Source: Candidatus Kerfeldbacteria bacterium RIFOXYC2_FULL_38_9
Lineage (GTDB): Bacteria > Patescibacteriota > Patescibacteriia > UBA9570 > XYC2-FULL-38-9
NCBI GenBank assembly: GCA_001818355.1
Contig: MHKJ01000012.1
Location: forward strand, 1 to 9,215
Direction: 5' to 3'
Length of the DNA stretch: 9,215 bases
Below the pieces are notes generated by a model, which saw only the letters and a list, made by a program, of their open reading frames with translations, ran no database searches and was not told the origin of the DNA. Positions 1 through 5,083 of the stretch are shown in pieces. Made by a program: the position numbers and the translations under genes. Position 1 is the stretch's first letter. The number at the start of each line of letters is the position of its first letter.

Positions 1-1
1 A

Positions 2-2149
2 GACATCGATGTTAATGCCTGGCAAGAAAAAGGAGGCTGGAACAACGTGCGCACAGATGAAAACGGGCAAGCTCAGCTTTATTTATATGCCGGTACTTGG
101 AACATTCAACCATCGTTAGGCAACAGCACTTCTTATTTATATGCCGGCAAGCCGGAAACAGTTACCGTAGCTTCCGGAGATACCGGCAGTCTTTCTTTTA
201 ATTTAACCACCACCACTTTGACGGTTGGAGTAAAAACTTTGACTGAAGATGGAGCTGTAGCTTCTGTACGCGGTTGGGTTAATTGCTGGAGCCAAGGTTC
301 TAATTACGGTTTTGGCGGCAATGTGCAAAATGGCATTGGCAGTTTTGGCGCGGTTGGCGGTAATTATAATTGCAATCTTTGGGTTGACGATCAAAATTAT
401 CAGGCGAGCGGTGAATCACAAGTTACTTTTGTGGACGGACAAAATACAGAATTAATATTTACTTTATTAGCGCGGACGGCCAATATTCATGTTTATGTGA
501 AAGACGCGGATAATAATTTGGTTTCCGACGGTTCGGCACGCGTGTTTGCCAACAGCTCTGAGGGCGGAGGTCGATCGGAAGGACGCTTGGAAAACGGAGA
601 AAGCAACATTGCGGTTGCTCCTGGTAAATATGATGTGGGCGTGTGGTTTGAAAACAAAACCAGTTATGTCACGAGCATGAGTTTTGGCGAACCATTGGAA
701 CTAGCTGATGGCGAAGACAAAACTAAAACCCTTACCGTTTATGCGGTAACCGCTACGTTTACCGCTACGCTGAAAGATAGTGAGGGTAATCCCGTTCCTA
801 ACGCCTGGGTTGGTTGTGGCAATTGGCCGGAAATGGAAGGCAAGCCCATGGGTGATTTTGATAAAGGAAAGATTATTGAAAGCGGTTCAGAATCAGGAGG
901 AGATGGCATGGCAGTGGTGGGACTGGTAAAAGGCCATGAATACGAGTGTTGGGTGGGAGTGAATTCTGATTTTTCCGATTTAATCGGCCCCGGATCTCAA
1001 CAAATTGACTTAACAAAAAAAGACAGTGCCAGTGCGGAATTTGTTTTCCAAAAAGCAGATTCGAAAATCAAAGGCACAGTTTCTTTTGCCAAGAGTGTGG
1101 ATCGACCAGACAGTGACATTCAAAGAGTATTTTGCAACGGTTGGGCTGATGAAGGATATAACTCTTGGGATGATGGTTTTGGACAAGAGTATTCTTTAAA
1201 TACCCTGCAAGGAACTTGGCATGTGTGGTGTGGCACTGATATTTTAAATGACGATGGCACCAGAGATTTTTATGAAACCGAAGGCGATACTTTAGTGAAC
1301 ATCAAAAAATCTGGAACTTATACGCAGGATATCAAGTTAAAAAAATCAATGTTTCAAATTCCTGAATCTTTTACAGAGACATTTGATTCTACTCAACCAA
1401 AAACGATTATTTTGGACGACGGACAATTCGAGTTGAATATTCCCGCTAACGCCATTCCGGCAGGAGAAACCAGCAATAACATTACGGTGACTATTGAGCC
1501 GGAGCTTAATGCCATGAAAACCGCTACTTATTCTCCTTGGGGTTTTCCGCGCAACATCGAGGTTTATGACTCAGACGGCAGTTTGGTTTCCGGTAACTTT
1601 AACAGCTCGGTCACTTTAACTCTGTATTATTCTCAGGATATTCTAAATTCTTCTGATATTACCGAAGATGCTGTTTTGCCCAAATATTGGGACGAAGATC
1701 AAGGAGCCTGGAAAGATGCGGATAGTGTTTCCCAAAAAACCATTACTGATGAAGACACTGAGGGTAGCGTGACCTTTACTTTACAGCATTTTTCCCAGGT
1801 GGGTTTGGTTTATAATAATAAATTGTTAACCCAGAACGCTAAACCGGGTAAGGCCAGAAAGTTATCAGCTAAAAAAATCACTGTTAATACTGCGCGCCTC
1901 ACTTGGAAAAAACCATTTAGTTCCACTGTGACTAAATATAAAGTGCAGTTGCGGCCTTATCAGATTAAACAGACAAATAAATGGGATAAGTTTAATAAGG
2001 TGAAAAAACAGCCCAAGCGTAAAGTAAAACGCAAAATAGTTGAAGATTTAACCACTGGCACTCGTTATCAATTTAGAGTAAAAGTGTGTAATCGTTCCAT
2101 GTGCTCTGCTTTTACTAAATGGAAAGCCTTTACCACTAAAACAGAATAG
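2..2149 (+). CDS. Large modular surface protein with Cys-paired repeats, ZU5-like region and FN3 domain (5' partial)
   Basis: The frame is open from the first bases, so the N-terminus lies outside the window; 715 residues are visible (residue 1 = codon at base 2). A GTG at 47 is in frame but sits inside a repeat, so it is probably not the start. Residues 1-448 form about five beta-rich modules of 90-100 residues (roughly 1-67, 68-157, 158-248, 249-350, 351-448). They resemble carboxypeptidase-regulatory-like or Ig-like repeats, each with a late strand of the form G-x-Y/W-x-C-x-V/L-W. Three modules carry a Cys pair (95/124, 272/316, 378/410). Residues ~455-605 look ZU5-like, with an IPANAIPAG motif and an HFS motif at 596-598. 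Residues 614-715 look like a fibronectin type III domain with a Lys/Arg-rich insertion at 663-678. No sortase motif or C-terminal membrane helix is visible, so any anchor must be upstream. A secreted or surface adhesive role is inferred; the exact function is unknown. Confidence 0.85.
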   Translation, partial: DIDVNAWQEKGGWNNVRTDENGQAQLYLYAGTWNIQPSLGNSTSYLYAGKPETVTVASGDTGSLSFNLTTTTLTVGVKTLTEDGAVASVRGWVNCWSQGSNYGFGGNVQNGIGSFGAVGGNYNCNLWVDDQNYQASGESQVTFVDGQNTELIFTLLARTANIHVYVKDADNNLVSDGSARVFANSSEGGGRSEGRLENGESNIAVAPGKYDVGVWFENKTSYVTSMSFGEPLELADGEDKTKTLTVYAVTATFTATLKDSEGNPVPNAWVGCGNWPEMEGKPMGDFDKGKIIESGSESGGDGMAVVGLVKGHEYECWVGVNSDFSDLIGPGSQQIDLTKKDSASAEFVFQKADSKIKGTVSFAKSVDRPDSDIQRVFCNGWADEGYNSWDDGFGQEYSLNTLQGTWHVWCGTDILNDDGTRDFYETEGDTLVNIKKSGTYTQDIKLKKSMFQIPESFTETFDSTQPKTIILDDGQFELNIPANAIPAGETSNNITVTIEPELNAMKTATYSPWGFPRNIEVYDSDGSLVSGNFNSSVTLTLYYSQDILNSSDITEDAVLPKYWDEDQGAWKDADSVSQKTITDEDTEGSVTFTLQHFSQVGLVYNNKLLTQNAKPGKARKLSAKKITVNTARLTWKKPFSSTVTKYKVQLRPYQIKQTNKWDKFNKVKKQPKRKVKRKIVEDLTTGTRYQFRVKVCNRSMCSAFTKWKAFTTKTE
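79..147 (+). repeat. 15-bp direct repeat inside the surface-protein gene
   Basis: The 15-mer TTATTTATATGCCGG occurs at 79-93 and again at 133-147, exactly 54 bp apart and in the same frame. Both copies encode a YLYAG motif. The exact DNA identity suggests a recent internal duplication or conversion within the repeat-rich gene, although chance codon reuse is possible. Confidence 0.6.
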
Positions 2150-2169
2150 ACAGTATTTTTCAGATTTTG

Positions 2170-2201
2170 CAAAAGCGTAACCTAGGTTGCGCTTTTGTTT
2201 T
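2170..2201 (+). terminator. Rho-independent terminator after the surface-protein gene
   Basis: CAAAAGCG (2170-2177) pairs with CGCTTTTG (2190-2197). Inside this, a T-G wobble and AAC/GTT extend the stem to a CTAG loop. TTTT (2198-2201) follows directly. The hairpin starts 20 nt after the TAG stop at 2147-2149. The T-run lies only on the plus-strand side, so it should stop transcription of the surface protein before murD. Confidence 0.8.
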
Positions 2202-2227
2202 ACACTAAATTTGTGCTATCTTTAAAT
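2199..2227 (+). promoter_or_regulatory. Candidate sigma70-type promoter for murD
   Basis: TTTACA (2199-2204) is followed after 17 bp by TTAAAT (2222-2227), matching the -35 consensus at 5/6 positions and the -10 consensus at 4/6. A TATGAT at 2228-2233 is a better -10 by itself but has no well-spaced -35. A promoter is expected here because a terminator precedes and murD starts at 2255. The exact hexamers are uncertain in such A+T-rich DNA. Confidence 0.35.
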
Positions 2228-2254
2228 TATGATAGAAAATTAGGGTAAAGATAG

Positions 2255-3616
2255 ATGGACATTATTCAAAATAAAAAGATTTTAATTTTAGGTTTGGGAA
2301 ATTATAAAGATGGCAGTGGAATTTCCGCGGCGCTTTTTTGTTTAAAACACGGGGCGAAAAAAGTGATAATTACCGATCTCAAACCCGCCCCAGCTTTGTC
2401 AGACACCATTTCTCAATTAAAAAAATATAAAAAAAGAACGCAGTTTGTTTTAGGAAGGCATCGTTTACAAGATATTTACACAACTGATTTAATCATAAAA
2501 AATCCTGGTATTCCGGAAAATTCAGCAGTGGTTAAGCTAGCCAAAAGATTAAAAAAACCCATCACTAACGACATTGGTTTATTTTTATTATTTAAGCCCC
2601 AAGGACCAGTAGTCGGTATTACTGGTACCAGGGGCAAAAGCACCACTACCACGCTTATTTATAATTTTTTAAAACAAAAAAATAAACGCACTTGGTTAGG
2701 CGGTAATATCGGAGTGTCTCCTTTAAAATTTATAGATCAAATGAAAAAAGGAGATATAACGGTTTTAGAACTTTCTTCCTGGATGTTGCACGACCTTAAA
2801 CCTCAGCTTACAGTAGCGGTAATCACCAATATTTTGCCGGATCATCTTAATCGTTATGCTAACATGCGAGCCTATCAAAAAGATAAAGAACGCATTTGGC
2901 AATTTCAACGCTCTGACCAGACGGTGGTATTAAACGCCAAAGATCGCAAAACTCGTGCTATGGCCAAAAGCGCGCCGGCGCCAGTGGTTTGGTTTGCCAC
3001 CGGCGCCATAAGTCGTCAAGGTGTTGGCGTGAGCCATCAACAAATAACTTTCAATGGCCAAACAGTTACAAGTCTTTCTCATATTCGTTTATTAGGCAAA
3101 CACAACCTGGCCAATGTGGCCGCGGCCATAGCTGTGGCTAAAATTTTAAGAGTCAGTAACCATGTCATTCAAAAGGTGTTGAAAAGTTTTACAGGTATTC
3201 CCAATCGCTTAGAGTTTATTAGCAACCACCAAGGCATTTGTTATTACAATGATACTACCGCCACCACTCCGGATGCGGCTGTGGCGGCTTTACGGTCTTT
3301 TTCTCATAAGATTATTTTAATTGCCGGCGGCAACACCAAGGGGCTTAGTTTACAACTTTTTGCTAAAAACATCAGTCATAAAGTTAAGTTTTTGGTTTTG
3401 TTAAAAGGCAACGCCAACGCCTCCTTAAAGAAAGCCTTGCCAAGTAAACGCTGGTGCGAAGTAGGTGACATACCACGTGCCGTGGCGCAAGCGCAAAAGC
3501 AAGCTAAAAGAGGGGATATTGTTTTGCTTTCCCCGGGCTGTACTTGGTTGCCGCATATGAACGAATTTGTGCGCGGTCAAAAATTTATGGAGGAGGTTAA
3601 AAAATTGGCAAAATAG
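2255..3616 (+). CDS. murD: UDP-N-acetylmuramoyl-L-alanine--D-glutamate ligase (MurD)
   Basis: Cytoplasmic Mur ligase that uses ATP to add D-Glu to UDP-MurNAc-L-Ala in peptidoglycan precursor synthesis. The protein has 453 residues, normal for the family. Visible features are an N-terminal nucleotide-type fold with GLG at 13-15, the P-loop GITGTRGKSTTT (121-132), ELSS (172-175), PDHLNR (195-200), the expected carbamylated Lys at K211, GKHNLAN (281-287), GIPNRLE (314-320), NDTTATT (332-338), GGNTKG (358-363) and a C-terminal LLSPGCT (424-430). Several sites depart from E. coli MurD: the P-loop Asn is Arg, the Lys of NDSKAT is Thr335, and the SPACAS motif is SPGCTW. The ATG at 2255 has a weak AGGG 9 nt upstream. 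MurI, which makes the D-Glu substrate, is encoded convergently nearby. MurD is favoured over MurC, MurE or MurF by the ELSS, GGNxKG and C-terminal motifs. Confidence 0.92.
   Translation: MDIIQNKKILILGLGNYKDGSGISAALFCLKHGAKKVIITDLKPAPALSDTISQLKKYKKRTQFVLGRHRLQDIYTTDLIIKNPGIPENSAVVKLAKRLKKPITNDIGLFLLFKPQGPVVGITGTRGKSTTTTLIYNFLKQKNKRTWLGGNIGVSPLKFIDQMKKGDITVLELSSWMLHDLKPQLTVAVITNILPDHLNRYANMRAYQKDKERIWQFQRSDQTVVLNAKDRKTRAMAKSAPAPVVWFATGAISRQGVGVSHQQITFNGQTVTSLSHIRLLGKHNLANVAAAIAVAKILRVSNHVIQKVLKSFTGIPNRLEFISNHQGICYYNDTTATTPDAAVAALRSFSHKIILIAGGNTKGLSLQLFAKNISHKVKFLVLLKGNANASLKKALPSKRWCEVGDIPRAVAQAQKQAKRGDIVLLSPGCTWLPHMNEFVRGQKFMEEVKKLAK
2977..3007 (+). repeat. GC-rich inverted repeat within murD
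   Basis: GGCGCCAGTGG (2977-2987) and CCACCGGCGCC (2997-3007) form an 11-bp stem with a single A-C mismatch around a 9-nt loop. It lies in an otherwise A+T-rich gene and encodes part of an Ala/Pro-rich surface stretch of the central domain. There is no T-run after it, so it is not a standard terminator. Confidence 0.5.
3589..3596 (+). promoter_or_regulatory. Strong Shine-Dalgarno-like GGAGGAGG near the end of murD
   Basis: This is the strongest anti-16S-complementary stretch noticed around any start in the window. It lies 21 nt before the ATG at 3618, longer than the usual 5-10 nt, and the frame offers no ATG, GTG or TTG in between. It may help hold ribosomes that finish murD for re-initiation one base after its stop. 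It could also simply encode Glu-Glu in MurD. Confidence 0.4.
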
Positions 3617-3617
3617 C

Positions 3618-4349
3618 ATGCGTCATAATATTTATCTTGTTTTAACCGGTGAAAATGAACATCAGCGGCCTCGGTCTAAAAAATTACTAGCGGAATTAAA
3701 AAAGGAGACAAAGCCTTATACGGTGGTGGTCAGTGGCTTATCTTGTTTTAATTTAACCCAGAATCCTTCGGAAAGTTCTAAAATGGCAGATTATTTGGTA
3801 GCCCAAGGAGTGCCGCGTAAATATTTGGTATTAGAAGAAGAGTCTTTGGATACTTTGGGCAATATGGTTTTTTCTTGTGCCTTAATAGCAAAATTATTGC
3901 GTCCGGACCAAGGTTATAATTTAATTTTAATTACCGAAGGTTTTCATATGTACCGAAGCCGAATTTTATTAGAGCAAGTTTTTTGCTCTTTATCACAAAA
4001 ATTTAAAGTTAATTTTCAATTTAAAACAGCGCCGACTTTTAATCTTTCTCATTTTTATTGGCAAAGAAAAATTCGTCTGTTGCTTCAAGACATTAAACAA
4101 CACCACCATGCCGGCCGAGAAGTTAAGGAGTTGATTATGAAAGCGTTAAAAATTGAAAAATTATATATTCGCGATCACCTTATTTTAGATTTGATTTTAA
4201 CCGACGTCGAAGTATTTTCTTTGAAAAGTTATCAAGATTTTCAAAATTATCTATTTTCTTTGCCAATTTATTGCCAAAAATATCATCCCCAAAATCGTTA
4301 TGATATGCAAAACAGCTTATATGCTAAAGCCATAGAACATCGGTCTTAG
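3618..4349 (+). CDS. DUF218 (SanA/ElyC/YdcF-like) protein without membrane anchor
   Basis: A 243-residue protein with the DUF218 pattern: first strand IYLVLTG (5-11), VVVSG (36-40), an ESSKMADYLVAQGVP segment (52-66), an EEESLDTLGN segment (73-82), and LILITEGFHMYRSR (102-115) with the family's His-Met-x-Arg signature. Relatives include E. coli SanA and ElyC, linked to envelope integrity, and YdcF; their chemistry is not settled. No signal peptide or membrane helix is visible, so this copy is probably cytosolic. Residues ~140-243 form a C-terminal extension that I cannot assign. The ATG at 3618 is chosen because the first DUF218 strand follows at once; an upstream TTG at 3567 would add 17 residues overlapping murD. 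It begins one base after the murD stop, so it is almost certainly cotranscribed and translationally coupled. This suggests a peptidoglycan-related job, which is inference. Confidence 0.8.
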   Translation: MRHNIYLVLTGENEHQRPRSKKLLAELKKETKPYTVVVSGLSCFNLTQNPSESSKMADYLVAQGVPRKYLVLEEESLDTLGNMVFSCALIAKLLRPDQGYNLILITEGFHMYRSRILLEQVFCSLSQKFKVNFQFKTAPTFNLSHFYWQRKIRLLLQDIKQHHHAGREVKELIMKALKIEKLYIRDHLILDLILTDVEVFSLKSYQDFQNYLFSLPIYCQKYHPQNRYDMQNSLYAKAIEHRS

Positions 4350-5083
4350 GCCAGTAATTCCGGTGTCAGTTCTTTGATGCGTTTTAAAAAAGCCTGATTA
4401 TCGCCGCTACACTTAAAAGTGATGCCCGGTTTTTGATTTTTTTTATGAGGAATGGCGTTATACACAATGACGGCGCGTCGAGCCACCGGCTCGGAAGTAT
4501 CAACGATGATTCTGTCTCCAATCTTCTTTTGAATTACATCTTTAATTAGGTTGTAGTGGGTACAACCCAAAACTACCGTGTCTACTTCTGGTTGCAAATC
4601 AACCAGGGCTTCTTCTAAAGCGTCTTCAATATATTCCGGTTTGCGTTCAATGGCTAGGGCTAAATTTTTACAAGGCAGGATGTGAAAACGACAATCGCCG
4701 CCATATTCTTTAATGAGCCAAGGAATTTGCGGGTTTTTTGCCGCGCGTACCGTAGCCAAAACCGCCACGTGTTTTGATTGGCTGATTGCGGCCGCGGGTT
4801 TAATACCCGGTTCTACTCCGATAATGGGCTTGTTGGTGAGTTCTCGGTAATCATCAATCATGGAAACGGTGGCGGAATTACAGGCAATTACAAACATATC
4901 GGTTTCTTTTTCAAAGGTTTCCAAAAACAATTTCACTCGTTCGTATATTTCTATGCCACTTAAAGCGCCATAAGGCATATAAGCGGTATCTCCAAAATAA
5001 AGCAAAGACGCTTCCGGGAGTTTTTGTTTTAGTTCTTTTAAAATAGATAAACCGCCCACGCCCGAGTCTAAGATACTAATCAT
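4346..5083 (-). CDS. murI: Glutamate racemase (MurI)
   Basis: Cofactor-independent racemase converting L-Glu to D-Glu for peptidoglycan. The protein has 245 residues, slightly short for the family (about 260-290). It keeps the N-terminal DSGVGGL (6-12), YFGDTAYMPYG (29-39) and both catalytic cysteines, C68 in ACNSAT and C174 in GCTHY. EPGIKPA (91-97) corresponds to the usual EPG motif. The loop after VAVLAT, normally like GTVKS, reads VRAAKNP (112-118) and lacks the conserved Thr. The start is well fixed: only five residues precede the catalytic Asp, and the ATG overlaps the gpmI stop as ATGA (5083-5080). No Shine-Dalgarno is seen, so translation probably depends on re-initiation after gpmI. 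At the other end its TAA interlocks with the TAG of the convergent DUF218 gene. It supplies the D-Glu used by MurD, encoded on the facing strand. Confidence 0.93.
   Translation of the reverse strand: MISILDSGVGGLSILKELKQKLPEASLLYFGDTAYMPYGALSGIEIYERVKLFLETFEKETDMFVIACNSATVSMIDDYRELTNKPIIGVEPGIKPAAAISQSKHVAVLATVRAAKNPQIPWLIKEYGGDCRFHILPCKNLALAIERKPEYIEDALEEALVDLQPEVDTVVLGCTHYNLIKDVIQKKIGDRIIVDTSEPVARRAVIVYNAIPHKKNQKPGITFKCSGDNQAFLKRIKELTPELLA

Noticed and set aside
203..394. Open frame of ~60 codons on the minus strand inside the surface-protein gene
   Set aside because: It is antisense to a long coding frame with clear repeats and shows no recognisable domain or ribosome site.
749..769. Nine-base repeat ACCGCTACG at 749-757 and 761-769
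   Set aside because: It encodes alternating Thr/Ala residues in a beta strand and is short enough to be chance codon reuse.
3425..3619. Minus-strand open frame opposite the end of murD
   Set aside because: It lies fully opposite conserved MurD C-terminal motifs and has no family features.
4295..4345. Possible minus-strand terminator after murI (GCTT/AAGC stem followed by TGTTTT)
   Set aside because: The stem has only four pairs around a mostly unpaired loop, and it lies within the facing DUF218 gene.
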